In this document: positions 1 to 10,422 of the stretch, in pieces
How the letters are laid out: every line of letters begins with the position of its first letter
How positions within the stretch are numbered: position 1 is the stretch's first letter
From: Cloacimonetes bacterium UBA5614
GTDB taxonomy: Bacteria; Cloacimonadota; Cloacimonadia; Cloacimonadales; Cloacimonadaceae
Direction of reading: 5' to 3'
DNA: 64,000 bases
NCBI GenBank assembly: GCA_002424605.1
Contig: DIKQ01000002.1
Coordinates: 35,927 to 99,926 of the forward strand
Program-made: the position numbers and the translations under genes
Notes under the pieces: model-generated
Seen by the model: the letters and a program-made list of their open reading frames with translations, nothing else
The model's database searches: none
Told to the model about the DNA's origin: nothing

Positions 1-1862
1 ACAGGAAAAAACTACCCACCAGAGAAGATGAAAGCGCTTCGCTGAACCATATCGGACAAGTTTACTGGGAACTGAAAGACTATGACAAGGCAAGCGACTT
101 TTTCCGGAACTCTACGGAATTGATTAACCCGGACGAACAAATTTTGCTTGCTTCCGCAGTGTATAACAATCTCGGGAATGCCCTGCTGAAAACCGGGAAC
201 ACGGATAAAGCGCTGGAAGCATACCTTGTTTCGCTGCATTGCAAGGAAAAGCTGGGCAAGGACGACAGTATCGCCACAGCTTACATCAGTCTGGGAAACC
301 TTTATTTTACCTGCGGGGAGTTTTACAAAGCGGCGGAGTTTTATCTCAAGGCAAGTAAAAAGTTTGATAAACCCGGATACCGCAAAATGGCAGCCACGGC
401 TTTTTCCAACCTTGGCTCCACGTACAACGAACTGGGAAATGACAAGCTGGCTCTTCAGTTCCACAGAAAAGCGCTAAAGGTTTTTGATACAGAAAAACTG
501 CCGGAAGAAGAAGCCAAATCGCTTAATAACATCGGGAACGTCTATCTGAAACGGCAGGATTATAACAAAGCGCTGAGCTATTTCCGGCAAGCGCTGGAAA
601 TCAAGCTGATGAAGGGCGATAATGAAAGCCTGGCAATTGCCTACAACAATCTGGGCAGTGTATTCTGCCTGAAAGGAAACCTGAAAGCTGCAGCGGAGAA
701 CTTTGCCATGTCGGTAAGCCATGCGGAACAAACCGGCAACAAGAAAATGCTGTTGGAGAATTACAGCCGTTTGGGAGACGTCTCTGCCGCTCTTGGCGAC
801 TACGAGAATGCCTTTGAATTTCTCAGGAAACACTGCAAGGCAGATTTGGAGCTTTACAGCGAGGAATCCAGGAACAGATTGACTGAGACGATGGTGCGCT
901 TTGACGTGGAGCTCAAAACCAGCGAGATTAATCAACTCACTGAACTGCAGAAAGTCCAGAAAGAAATGCTGGACAGGCAGATAAGAGACAAGCTGCGTTA
1001 TATGAATCTGTACCGCTCCAAACAACGTGAAGTCAAAAAACGCGAGCAGGCCCAGAAAGCTTTGCAGGCATTGAACAAGGATTTGGAAGTCCGCATCGAA
1101 AAAGCCCTGGCTGAATATAAAGTTCAGCAGGAACTTATCATCCAGAAATCAAAACTGGAATCCCTTGGCGTGCTGGCAGCAGGCATCGCGCATGAGGTTT
1201 ACCAGCCGCTTTCCGCCATCTCCATCAGCATTAACAATATGCGCAATAAAGCCCAGAAAAATGAGCTGACCAGCCAATATCTTAGTAATAAATTTAACCG
1301 GATTTCGGAAGACATACAGCGCATCCGCCAGGTAATCGAGCACGTACGTCTGTTTTCCCGCGAGCAGAAAGATAACCATCTGGAAAGGATAGACATTCAC
1401 CAGACCCTCAAGGATGCCCTGAGGCTGATAGGATATGATTTGAATAGGCAAGGCATCAAAACCAGCCTGAATCTGGCGGAGTCTTCCCCTGTTTCTGTGG
1501 GCAGTAAATTCAAGCTGGAACAGGTGTTTCTGAACCTGATATCCAATGCCAGGGACGCAGTATTGGAAAAGCAAGCAGGCAAATCCGCCTATGAACCGCA
1601 GATAGAAATCAGGACAAGCACCCGCAACGCAAGCGTCGAGATTGACTTCACAGATAATGGTACCGGAATGAGCCAGGCAGTGACTGACAAGATGTTTGAC
1701 CCGTTTTTCACCACCAAAAATCCGGAAAAGGGAACGGGTCTGGGGCTTTCCATCAGCTACGGCATCATCAGGGAAATGGAAGGTGAGATATCCGTACTGA
1801 GCGAACCTGATGAGTTCACAAGAATCACAGTTAAGCTTCCTGACCTGCAGGAGAAAAGATGA
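1..1862 (+). CDS. TPR-containing cytoplasmic sensor histidine kinase (5' partial)
   Basis: The reading frame is already open at base 3 and has TPR-like sequence before the first possible start (TTG at 120), so the true start lies outside the window. Six or so tetratricopeptide repeats (to about nt 870) are followed by a charged coiled coil (about nt 900-1150), a HisKA dimerisation helix with the phospho-accepting His in AGIAHEV (codon at 1191), and a HATPase_c domain with an N-box (NLISNARDAV), DNGTGM, and a GTGLGLS G-box. No membrane segment is visible, so it is probably a soluble kinase sensing through TPR-mediated protein contacts. It overlaps the next gene by ATGA, and the pair is almost certainly a cognate two-component system. 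Confidence 0.93.
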   Translation, partial: RKKLPTREDESASLNHIGQVYWELKDYDKASDFFRNSTELINPDEQILLASAVYNNLGNALLKTGNTDKALEAYLVSLHCKEKLGKDDSIATAYISLGNLYFTCGEFYKAAEFYLKASKKFDKPGYRKMAATAFSNLGSTYNELGNDKLALQFHRKALKVFDTEKLPEEEAKSLNNIGNVYLKRQDYNKALSYFRQALEIKLMKGDNESLAIAYNNLGSVFCLKGNLKAAAENFAMSVSHAEQTGNKKMLLENYSRLGDVSAALGDYENAFEFLRKHCKADLELYSEESRNRLTETMVRFDVELKTSEINQLTELQKVQKEMLDRQIRDKLRYMNLYRSKQREVKKREQAQKALQALNKDLEVRIEKALAEYKVQQELIIQKSKLESLGVLAAGIAHEVYQPLSAISISINNMRNKAQKNELTSQYLSNKFNRISEDIQRIRQVIEHVRLFSREQKDNHLERIDIHQTLKDALRLIGYDLNRQGIKTSLNLAESSPVSVGSKFKLEQVFLNLISNARDAVLEKQAGKSAYEPQIEIRTSTRNASVEIDFTDNGTGMSQAVTDKMFDPFFTTKNPEKGTGLGLSISYGIIREMEGEISVLSEPDEFTRITVKLPDLQEKR

Positions 1863-3229
1863 ATACGCAACACATTCTGATTCTGGACGACGAACCCCGC
1901 CTGAGAGAGGAATTACTTGAGTTCCTGACTGATGAAGGATACAAATGCTTTGAAGCCAGCTCTCCTTCCGAAGCTATGAAAGTAATCAGGGCAAACAGGA
2001 TAGACATAGCCATAGTGGACATCAATCTGCCTGAAAAAGATGGCATTGCAGTCTTGAAGGAAATCAAGGAATATGACGAGGATATTGAAGTCCTGATGAT
2101 AACCGGACAGGGAGATATGGATCTTGCCATCCGTTCGATGCGGTCCGGAGCTGCTGATTTCTTTAACAAACCCATTCAGCCAGAAGAAGTCCTGCAGGCA
2201 GTGGAACGGAGCAAGCGTTTCATCAATCTCACCCGGCGCTGCCAGCATTTACGCAACAATTATGACAGGGTGTTTCATGAACTGCAGGATAATCTGGGAT
2301 TGCAGATGCTGGGCACCAGTAAAGCCATCAGGGAGATAAAGTCCGATATTGAGACCGCAGCAAAAAACCCTGACACAGCAGTCCTGATCAGCGGTGAAAG
2401 CGGTACGGGAAAGGAACTGGTTGCTCGCAGCATCCATCACCTGAGCGCCCGGAAACATCACTATTTCTATGCGGTTAATTGCGCTGCTATTCCGGAAAAC
2501 CTGTTTGAAAGCGAGTTCTTTGGATATACCAAAGGTGCCTTCACAGGCGCTGCCGCCAATAAGCAGGGCTGGTTTGAAATTGCCGACAAAGGAACGCTGT
2601 TTTTAGACGAAATCGGCGATATGCAGCCCTTTATGCAGGCGAAACTGCTGCGTGTGACGGAAGACGGAGTGGTTCACAGATTGGGGAGCAACAGGGATAT
2701 CCAGGTCAATGTCAGATTGATTTCCGCCACTAACCGGGATATAGCAGATTTGGTTGATAAGGGGATTTTCAGGCAGGACCTCTATCATCGCCTGAACACT
2801 ATACAGATACATATCCCTCCCCTGAGGGAACGCCGGGAAGACATCCCTGTCCTGGTGGAACACTTCCTGCGTCATTTTACCCAAAAGACCGGAAAAGCCA
2901 TCCCGGAAATTGAATCAGGCCTTTTGGACAAATTGATGCAATATCCCTTCAAAGGCAATGTCAGGGAGTTGAAGAATATGCTGGAAAGGGCTGTCATCCT
3001 CTGCGATGGCTCCCGGCTCAGCCAAAAGCACTTTAACTCGCTTGGCAACGACAAATCAAACCACCATTCACCATCTGGCGAACCTGAAAATCTGAACTTG
3101 GAATCCCTGGAAAAAGAAGCGGTGAAAAAAGCTCTGCAAAGCTGCGGCAACAACAAACAGCAGGCGGCAAAACTACTCAATATTACCTGGCAGTCACTGG
3201 AACGCAGAATCAAGAAACACGGGCTCTGA
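1859..3229 (+). CDS. NtrC-family sigma54-dependent response regulator
   Basis: Three domains are visible in 456 residues. The receiver has acidic pocket D10/D11 and phospho-acceptor D54. The AAA+ domain has Walker A GESGTGKE near residue 179, the sigma54-contacting GAFTGA loop, Walker B FLDEIGD and an arginine-rich sensor region. A Fis-type helix-turn-helix lies at residues 420-456. It activates sigma54 RNA polymerase after phosphorylation, presumably by the overlapping TPR kinase. GAFTGA is intact, so it should be a true sigma54 activator. The nearest candidate target is the operon starting at 3458, which has a -24/-12-like sequence and direct repeats upstream. Confidence 0.96.
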   Translation: MNTQHILILDDEPRLREELLEFLTDEGYKCFEASSPSEAMKVIRANRIDIAIVDINLPEKDGIAVLKEIKEYDEDIEVLMITGQGDMDLAIRSMRSGAADFFNKPIQPEEVLQAVERSKRFINLTRRCQHLRNNYDRVFHELQDNLGLQMLGTSKAIREIKSDIETAAKNPDTAVLISGESGTGKELVARSIHHLSARKHHYFYAVNCAAIPENLFESEFFGYTKGAFTGAAANKQGWFEIADKGTLFLDEIGDMQPFMQAKLLRVTEDGVVHRLGSNRDIQVNVRLISATNRDIADLVDKGIFRQDLYHRLNTIQIHIPPLRERREDIPVLVEHFLRHFTQKTGKAIPEIESGLLDKLMQYPFKGNVRELKNMLERAVILCDGSRLSQKHFNSLGNDKSNHHSPSGEPENLNLESLEKEAVKKALQSCGNNKQQAAKLLNITWQSLERRIKKHGL

Positions 3230-3270
3230 GCCGAACTCAGGATAGATAGCTATACGAAAGCGGATACCTC

Positions 3271-3357
3271 CGTAATCGGATAGTGTTAGCATAAAGTGAT
3301 GACAGACAGCAGGATAGACTGCATTTCTGCGGATGTTTGACGGAATCGGATAGTCTT
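3271..3357 (+). promoter_or_regulatory. Pair of direct repeats, candidate activator binding sites
   Basis: The 17-mer pattern CGNAATCGGATAGTNTT occurs at 3271-3287 and again at 3341-3357, exactly 70 bp apart. Both copies sit 60-150 bp upstream of the sigma54-like promoter at 3419. This is the usual distance for NtrC-type upstream activating sequences, and the activator gene ends just before them. The repeats are seen directly; the role is inferred. Confidence 0.4.
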
Positions 3358-3418
3358 TTTGAGGCGGAAATCCGGGACGCGGACAGCTATTGTGCTGCAA
3401 TATAGTGTGTTAAGGTTT

Positions 3419-3434
3419 TGGAACAAAGGTTGTT
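3419..3434 (+). promoter_or_regulatory. Sigma54-like -24/-12 promoter
   Basis: TGGAAC-N5-TTGTT resembles the sigma54 consensus TGGCAC-N5-TTGCW, with the -24 GG and the -12 element at the correct GG-N10 spacing. The -12 GC is GT here, which weakens the match. It lies about 25 bp before the GTG start at 3458 and directly downstream of a sigma54 activator gene. Confidence 0.45.
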
Positions 3435-3457
3435 AATACTAATAGCAGAGGTGAGAT

Positions 3458-3883
3458 GTGAAAGTATTGGTAACCAAGTCCAGCCTTTATGAACGGGATG
3501 AACTGCAGGAGTTTTTCCAGGACCATTCCTGGGAGCCCACTTTTGCAGAAGAGTCCAAAACGATGTATCAGATGCTGTCGCGGGAGGATTTTGATACAGT
3601 CCTGTTTAATCTCAGCAGTACGGATGACTTTGCTGCCATCAGGTACATTAACAGGAACTATCCGAATATCCGGGTGATAGTTTCCACCGATGACAGGCTG
3701 GTATCGACCATCCGCAATGTGCGGGCAGGCAAGTTCACGGTAACGGGCCATCTGGAAAAGATGAATCTGCTGGAAAAGCTGTTCCCGGAATCGGACACAG
3801 GCGAAACTGCTGATACAGGAAAGTCGGAAATAGAAGAAGTCAGAAATATAAAAATCAACAAGAGAGTGAAGGAGAAGTTATGA
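3458..3883 (+). CDS. Pseudo-receiver (degenerate response-regulator) protein
   Basis: The GTG start has a good Shine-Dalgarno sequence (GAGGTGA). The 141-residue product has the length and alternating hydrophobic pattern of a CheY-like receiver over about 110 residues, followed by a charged tail. The N-terminal acidic pair is absent (MKVLVTKSS), and the strand normally carrying the phospho-Asp reads TVLFNLSS, with Asn in that place. It therefore probably cannot be phosphorylated and would act as a protein-binding module. It overlaps the giant secreted gene by ATGA, so the two are translationally coupled. The receiver assignment comes from fold pattern only. Confidence 0.6.
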   Translation: MKVLVTKSSLYERDELQEFFQDHSWEPTFAEESKTMYQMLSREDFDTVLFNLSSTDDFAAIRYINRNYPNIRVIVSTDDRLVSTIRNVRAGKFTVTGHLEKMNLLEKLFPESDTGETADTGKSEIEEVRNIKINKRVKEKL

Positions 3884-6800
3884 GAAAGCTCGTTATAGTT
3901 TTTTTGCTGTGCCTGCTGGGTACGCTTTATGCTGAAACCCGCATAGTGTCGTTAACCGATGCAAGGAGAATTGCAGACAGCAATGCTGCCATATTATGGG
4001 GCGGCAATCTCGGTTCTGCAGAGCCAATACCTTACTACGGACCGGATGATAAAATCATTGCTTATCATTTCAACTATGCCATCGGCAGACCTTTTCCTGA
4101 TAAACATTCTCTTCAACAAAGAAGCGGAGAGGCATTTTCATCAGGTAACCGAGATCTTGGCTGGGGCGTGGGCGAATTTGGCAATATGGTTATCGGTGCC
4201 AATCGCGGCATGCCAGTGTTCATAGAATATGGCAAAGGGCTTTCCTACATATTGGCTATGGGAAACAAGCTAGAGGAAGTTGCCCGTAAAGAATTTCCTG
4301 CAGGATACACTCTGGAAAAAACCTATTATCTTGGTTTGGTCCATATCTGGCACAAGATAACCTCCGGCACAGAGGTGCGCTATATTAATCTGCAGCCATA
4401 TACAAAGGTTATTGGAGAATCTGAGTTCCGGGAAATGGTAAGCACCAGAGCTTTCTTTTGGGAACGCGGTAATTTTGATGAAGAATGGACCACTTTTTTA
4501 GACAATGATGGGACCATCGGACGCTCTGATGTCTGGGTTGTTGGTGAAGAATATATGCCGTTTTACGAATGGAGTTATGGCTGCACTCCCACTGCAGCAG
4601 CAATGATATGCGCCTGGTGGGACCACTACAAAGGTTATTCCCGTCTGATAGATTATCATATTTCACGAGGAGACCCTGTACAGGATGGCTATGATCACCA
4701 TGTTCCCACTATACAAGGCTTACTTGCTGCTCATATGGATACTGATCCATCTACCGGAGGAACAGCGGTCAGTGATATCAGTGATGGTATTATAAATGCA
4801 GTGGAATCTTTAGGCTATGAATGCTCTTCCGACGGTTTAATTGGCTGGAACGAAGACAGCAACGATGTTTATTGGGAAATCATTGATCAGATTGATGGTA
4901 ATCATCCCTGTATGGTCGGAATTGATAGACATTCTATAGCTGGTGTGGGGTACAATCTGACAACCCGGTCAATAATTATTCATGATTCTAACCGTTCTTA
5001 TGCCTACCAAATTACCCGTTCAATGCTCGAAAGATATCAGTGGGTGTCCCTTCAGCCTATCAGTAACAATTACTATCTGGAAATCACCTACCCCAATGGA
5101 GGCGAAGTCTGGGGTTCAAATATTGGTGGCGGAACTCTTATTTCAGGTGTCTATTACGACATTACCTGGAATGGAATGTTGAGTTCAGAGACATATGCCA
5201 AGCTATATTACCATCACGAGGGAGGACAAAATCCAGATCGCTGGTTTCCAATCACAACATTTACTCCCAATGACGGGCATTATCAATGGCTGGTACCCAT
5301 CCCGCAAGATTGTGTATTTGGGATTAATACTGATTACAGTAGGGTTAAGATCGAAATATATGATTTGAATACCCATGAAATGCTAGCCGCTGATGGCAGT
5401 TTTGGCAATTTCAAAACAGGGGGAAGTTTTACTGTTCCTGAACTTACTTTGAATGCAACTCATTTATTTGGTGGCAATAACCTTTTTGTCGCTCCACAAA
5501 CTGAAACAGGTACCTGGGGCGCAGTTATTGTAAAAGAAGATCCATTAATGTTGGGAACAAAGATTGAATTATTTAATGGTCCGGACTTTTATCAGGAGTA
5601 TGTAGAATCAATATCCAGCGAGAAAATCAATTATGTTATGATTAACAATCATCAGTTGCTACCCAGAGAATATGGAGTCAGAATATCAAATATGTATAGT
5701 ACAGATAATGTATCAACATGGGCATCTAATTCCTCAATACCCGGTCTAATATTGAATCCCGGGACTCCGCACACCGATATTTGGACTTCAGGTGTTTTAG
5801 GCAAAGTATTTAATGTGTATCTAAATCCCGGGAGTTACTTTTTTGAAATGACAATGGATTCTTATATGAATCTGGATTTTGCTTTGTTTACTCCATTCGG
5901 AGCAGGTGGTATCTATACTTATAATCAAGCAGCTGCTTACTCCAGAAATTCACTTTTTGGGGGTAGTGAAGGATTTTTCTACACAGTCCCCGAAGCTGGA
6001 TACTATGGTCTGATTGTTACAGCAAGGGTAAATGGCGTTGGCACTTATAACATCAACATCCACAATCCCGGTAAATGGCTGGGAACTGCCGATACCAACT
6101 GGTTCAATCCTGCCAACTGGATTGGCAATTCCGTGCCGAATTTTACAAACGATGTGGTAATACCAGGCGGATGTCCCAATTATCCCATTATTCTGACAGG
6201 AACTTATCCTGAGATAAAGTCTATATCTGTTGAAGCGAATGCTTTACTCACCATAGGCGCTACCGAAATGAATGTGCACCAGAGCATGCAGGTCTATGGC
6301 ATTATCAACATGACCTCGAACAGCAGCGTTTTGAGTGTGGGTGAAAACCTGTATTGGGGAGCCGGTTCTTCTCTGGTAGGCAGTATTTACAATTACCAGA
6401 TAGTATGTTACAAAAACTGGGACTTTGGATTAGGTTCCAATATTCAGATGACTTCGGGAACCGTAGTATTCTGGGGAGATCAGGACAGCTATGTCACCAC
6501 CAGTTCTGCCACTTCCAAGTTTAATAATGTTACCCTGAATAAAATCACGGCAGGGCGTTCAGTAATCCATAGTGAATATTCCAGCAATGACTGGAGGATA
6601 TACGGCAACCTGACAATCTCAAATTCCAACACCACGTTAAGTTCGGAAACAGATAAGAAAATCCAGATATATAGCAGTATTACCAATAATGGGCATATCC
6701 AGTTGGATAACGGAACAGTCGATTTCAAGATAGGAAGCTCATTGCCTGTCCTCAATACAGGCGATTACTTTTATGGCTTGACCATCAGCACTACTACCGC

Positions 6801-9800
6801 TTTATCTCTGCCTTCCAATTACAGCATCAGTGGTGACCTCACTATCTCCAGTGGAGGCATCAATGCCAACACCAGAGCCATTACCTTGTCCGGCAACTTC
6901 ATAAACAATGTGGGACCTGCAGGGTTTGTCAAAGGCACCAGTACCGTTATCTTTAACGGCGGCGGAGACCAGAGATGCACCAATGGCAATTTCTATCGTA
7001 TGGAGATTGCAAGCCAGTACTGCAATGTTATATTCACGGGAGCCGGAGCAACATCAACCTGCGATATCTATGACTGGACGGCCGGTTCATTGGAAGTGGA
7101 GCAGGGAACTCTAAACATTTTAGATTTAGCGGATAACGGCTTGTATGGCAATTACATGTTAACGGGTGGTACTCTTAATGTTAATCAGGATAACTCCCAA
7201 TACACAGACCTTAATGGCAGTCTGTATATCTACAGTGGGACCATGAATGTCTATGGCGGAAACGGCAACAGCTACTGGCCATATGCAGCCAATGCCCATA
7301 TTGAAATGCACGGCGGAGTGCTGGATTTCAGGAATCGCGGCATCTATATTTATAATTCTCCCACGTATACACTGACCACAGAGCTCAGGGGTGGTATAAT
7401 CCGTACAGCCGGAAGCTTCCTCTGTTACAGGCCGGATTTCTGGTTTGCTGATGAGCATTACATTGAGCTCTACGGGTCTACAGATGCCAATATCTATCTG
7501 CACAGTTCCGCCGGTTTTCACTCATTTATCTTCAACAAAGGTTCTGCCCGGGCGGATGCCTGCCCTGCCGGCCTTGACCAGATAGAGAGGGAAGGCGTGG
7601 AACTGCCGGTTGAACTGCGTAGCAGCAACAGCAGCGCTACCCGGGCAAATACCGTTAACCTCATCAGCAACGTCTATATCTTCGGTGACCTGATTATTGA
7701 ATCAGGTACCGTCAACCTGAACAGCTACAACCTGACCACTGAAAGCGATTCTGATGTCATGGGTGGCACCATTATTATGAACCAGGCATCAGCCCGGTTA
7801 GTGACTTATGGCAGATTCCAGTGGGGAGAGAATGCCGTTCTCAATGCTACGGCAGGTGAGATGCATTTCTATCACAGTCTGACTTTTGCTGAGGACTCAG
7901 TCTTCCAGATGGGTACGGGTACTACAGCCAGATTCTGGACTGAGTTCAATACCATTGCCAGTTACGCAGACATCTGCCAGTTTGGGAATGTTGTCCTGGA
8001 AGACGACTGCGAAATGGAAATCCTGAATTATCAGCCCATCACGATAACGGGTAATATGTCTCTGCTTGGTGAAAGCATCCTTCGGGCAGATGGCGTTATC
8101 AACATTAGTGGCAGCTTTACGGACAATGAATATGCCTACACGTATATCCAGACAGATATGACGGTTAATCAGAACATCCTGCTATACGGTGTCCTGACTA
8201 TAGAAAACTCCACTCTCACCTGTCATGGCAACTTCCAGAACCTTGCCGGAAGCCTTGTCCTTAGCAATAATGGTAACTGCATAATTGACAGACCTTTTGA
8301 CAGCACCTACCAGTTGATTGAGGGAGGCTTGATTATCAGTAGCGGTGTGTTTGAAGTCACTAACAATGGTATCCAGTTTACCAATGACGCCTATCTTGCT
8401 ATGGATGGCGGCACCATCCGCACCGGCTGGAATTTTGTGGCAACCAGTTCCAATGTCTTCAATCCCGATGGCGGAAGCGTGGAGTTTATCGGCGACAGGA
8501 ATGCCACAATTGAATGCAACAACGGCAATTATTTCTATGATATCGTCTTCAACAAACCCATCACAACCAATGTTGTTTCGGTTCTGACTGACCTGAGTGT
8601 AGGGCTTGACTTCACCGTACTGGGTGGAAATCCGGCTTTAAACGGTAACAACATTTACATTAGTCGTGATATGATAATCAATGGTGGCAGGGTCTCTGCC
8701 TCCAGTAACTCTCTTACGGACATCTATGTCGCCAGGAACTGGATTAACAATGTCGGAACAACTGCGTTTTCCGAGGGCACCACTCCGTTAAACTATTCCA
8801 CCGTACATTTCTACGGTGCAGAAAACTCCATTGTATCGACCGAGACGTTTTATGTGTTGCGTATCAATAAAAGCACCTCAGGCAGCTACACTGTGACTCC
8901 TCAGGCCGGGGCAACGATTACTGCCAAGGGTCCGGTGGAGATTGTAAGGGGTAATTTGCAGCTCAGGGATAATTGCATCCTTGATGTTAATAGCAGTATC
9001 AATATCTCTGCTGGCGGGGGCTTGGACCTTAGTGACACATCGTCTTACGGAACGCTTTATCTGACGGGAAATCTTTATGATGCAAATACTACTTTCGGCT
9101 CAGGAGTCGGGTTTGATGCCATTGCCGAATGCCATGTTATCCTTGATGGCGGTGGAGACCAGATTATTGACGCTAACCGCAGCAATGTTCAGTTCTACAA
9201 TCTCACAGTCAACAAACCCTCCGGAAGGGTTATGCCCCATAAAAATGTCTCCACCTCCGGCTACCTTCATCTGATTTCAGGTGAATGGAATTATGGAGTG
9301 GCAGGCTTGGTCAAATTAATCATGACCAACCTGATTATAGAAGCTGCTGCTTCCTTTACTGATAATACCGGCATAGTTCTTTTTGATGGCTGGATTGTCA
9401 GCGAAGCAAGAATTCTTGGCAATGCCTCGCTGGGAACTATCAACATTGACAAAGGTGCGTATAGCTTCAACCTGAGCGGGAATGTGTCCTTGGCAGGAAC
9501 CACCACCCTGAACCTGATCAGCGGTAATATCAATTTAAACGGGTACACTCTGCAGATGACTGGCACCCTAAATCTGGCAAACTATCTTTATCTGCAGCCA
9601 AGCTCCGTCCTCAGCCTGGGAAACAACTCCGTGCTGAATGTCAACAACGGCGGCAGGTTCATTACGCTGGGAACGCAAGCCAATCCTGCCCTGGTCACCA
9701 GTCATGACGGCTATTATGCCTTTAACGTGAACGATTATGGGAAAATCGGCGGTAGCTGGGGAATCTACGAAAAGATGAATATCAATGGAATTCTCTTTGC

Positions 9801-10308
9801 TCAAAGGACAAGCATTGACAGCGAATATCCCATGCAGTACCCGACCTTCCGCAACGGTGCTCCCGGCGGTTCCCTGCTGCGCGTTAATTGGGCTGCTGCC
9901 AGTAACAACGTAATCCAGAATCCCATCTTCCCTGCCAATACCTGGGGAGGGCTCTATAACGTCAGGAAGGCAGGCGGCACCGGTTCCATCACTCTCCAGA
10001 ATGCCACCGGTGCTTTTTCCGGAGCAGCGTTTGAATATGACCCCTATGGCACTGTACACTGGACCTATCCGGTCGCTCCGGGAGTTCCCCAGAACGTTCA
10101 GATTATCCGGGTCTCAGGCAATGCAGTGCTTTCCTGGAATGCTGTTGCCGGAGTTACGGGATACAAAATATACCGTGCTGTTTCTCCGGAACTGATGGGT
10201 GAAGCCATACTGGTCGGAACCACCGCACAGACCTCTTTCACGGATACGGTTCATCCGTTGGGTTCACATACTGCGGGATTCTACTTTGTGAAGTCTTATG
10301 TAGATTAA
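3880..10308 (+). CDS. Giant secreted C39-like protease / beta-repeat surface protein
   Basis: The 2142-residue protein has a clear signal peptide (cleavage near LYA-ET). Residues about 200-400 resemble the C39-like cysteine peptidase fold: YGCTPTAAAM with Cys235, GIDRHSIAGVGY with His351, and a following HDSN with Asp369, which would form a triad. Next comes an Ig-like segment starting YPNGGEVWG, then about 1500 residues of Gly/Asn/Thr-rich beta-helix-like sequence with recurring NxGxx(V/I)xFxG motifs. A fibronectin-III-like segment (VPQNVQIIRVSGNAVLSWNAV) ends the protein at FVKSYVD. There is no FlgD-type sorting domain, unlike the protein at 34201. It is probably exported to the cell surface. 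The substrate is unknown. Confidence 0.85.
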   Translation: MRKLVIVFLLCLLGTLYAETRIVSLTDARRIADSNAAILWGGNLGSAEPIPYYGPDDKIIAYHFNYAIGRPFPDKHSLQQRSGEAFSSGNRDLGWGVGEFGNMVIGANRGMPVFIEYGKGLSYILAMGNKLEEVARKEFPAGYTLEKTYYLGLVHIWHKITSGTEVRYINLQPYTKVIGESEFREMVSTRAFFWERGNFDEEWTTFLDNDGTIGRSDVWVVGEEYMPFYEWSYGCTPTAAAMICAWWDHYKGYSRLIDYHISRGDPVQDGYDHHVPTIQGLLAAHMDTDPSTGGTAVSDISDGIINAVESLGYECSSDGLIGWNEDSNDVYWEIIDQIDGNHPCMVGIDRHSIAGVGYNLTTRSIIIHDSNRSYAYQITRSMLERYQWVSLQPISNNYYLEITYPNGGEVWGSNIGGGTLISGVYYDITWNGMLSSETYAKLYYHHEGGQNPDRWFPITTFTPNDGHYQWLVPIPQDCVFGINTDYSRVKIEIYDLNTHEMLAADGSFGNFKTGGSFTVPELTLNATHLFGGNNLFVAPQTETGTWGAVIVKEDPLMLGTKIELFNGPDFYQEYVESISSEKINYVMINNHQLLPREYGVRISNMYSTDNVSTWASNSSIPGLILNPGTPHTDIWTSGVLGKVFNVYLNPGSYFFEMTMDSYMNLDFALFTPFGAGGIYTYNQAAAYSRNSLFGGSEGFFYTVPEAGYYGLIVTARVNGVGTYNINIHNPGKWLGTADTNWFNPANWIGNSVPNFTNDVVIPGGCPNYPIILTGTYPEIKSISVEANALLTIGATEMNVHQSMQVYGIINMTSNSSVLSVGENLYWGAGSSLVGSIYNYQIVCYKNWDFGLGSNIQMTSGTVVFWGDQDSYVTTSSATSKFNNVTLNKITAGRSVIHSEYSSNDWRIYGNLTISNSNTTLSSETDKKIQIYSSITNNGHIQLDNGTVDFKIGSSLPVLNTGDYFYGLTISTTTALSLPSNYSISGDLTISSGGINANTRAITLSGNFINNVGPAGFVKGTSTVIFNGGGDQRCTNGNFYRMEIASQYCNVIFTGAGATSTCDIYDWTAGSLEVEQGTLNILDLADNGLYGNYMLTGGTLNVNQDNSQYTDLNGSLYIYSGTMNVYGGNGNSYWPYAANAHIEMHGGVLDFRNRGIYIYNSPTYTLTTELRGGIIRTAGSFLCYRPDFWFADEHYIELYGSTDANIYLHSSAGFHSFIFNKGSARADACPAGLDQIEREGVELPVELRSSNSSATRANTVNLISNVYIFGDLIIESGTVNLNSYNLTTESDSDVMGGTIIMNQASARLVTYGRFQWGENAVLNATAGEMHFYHSLTFAEDSVFQMGTGTTARFWTEFNTIASYADICQFGNVVLEDDCEMEILNYQPITITGNMSLLGESILRADGVINISGSFTDNEYAYTYIQTDMTVNQNILLYGVLTIENSTLTCHGNFQNLAGSLVLSNNGNCIIDRPFDSTYQLIEGGLIISSGVFEVTNNGIQFTNDAYLAMDGGTIRTGWNFVATSSNVFNPDGGSVEFIGDRNATIECNNGNYFYDIVFNKPITTNVVSVLTDLSVGLDFTVLGGNPALNGNNIYISRDMIINGGRVSASSNSLTDIYVARNWINNVGTTAFSEGTTPLNYSTVHFYGAENSIVSTETFYVLRINKSTSGSYTVTPQAGATITAKGPVEIVRGNLQLRDNCILDVNSSINISAGGGLDLSDTSSYGTLYLTGNLYDANTTFGSGVGFDAIAECHVILDGGGDQIIDANRSNVQFYNLTVNKPSGRVMPHKNVSTSGYLHLISGEWNYGVAGLVKLIMTNLIIEAAASFTDNTGIVLFDGWIVSEARILGNASLGTINIDKGAYSFNLSGNVSLAGTTTLNLISGNINLNGYTLQMTGTLNLANYLYLQPSSVLSLGNNSVLNVNNGGRFITLGTQANPALVTSHDGYYAFNVNDYGKIGGSWGIYEKMNINGILFAQRTSIDSEYPMQYPTFRNGAPGGSLLRVNWAAASNNVIQNPIFPANTWGGLYNVRKAGGTGSITLQNATGAFSGAAFEYDPYGTVHWTYPVAPGVPQNVQIIRVSGNAVLSWNAVAGVTGYKIYRAVSPELMGEAILVGTTAQTSFTDTVHPLGSHTAGFYFVKSYVD

Positions 10309-10347
10309 TTATCTGCTTAATAAGCAGTTAACTCCAAGCAAAACCAA

Positions 10348-10385
10348 GGCTGCCGCGCTCTCCTTGCCGGCAGCCGTTTTTTTTA
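10348..10385 (+). terminator. Rho-independent terminator after the giant secreted gene
   Basis: GGCTGCCG pairs with CGGCAGCC across a 12-nt loop, followed by G and a run of nine T. It lies 40 bp after the stop codon. Confidence 0.88.
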
Positions 10386-10422
10386 TACTGAAGAATATTG
10401 TTTCCTGCTTCTCCCTTTATGA

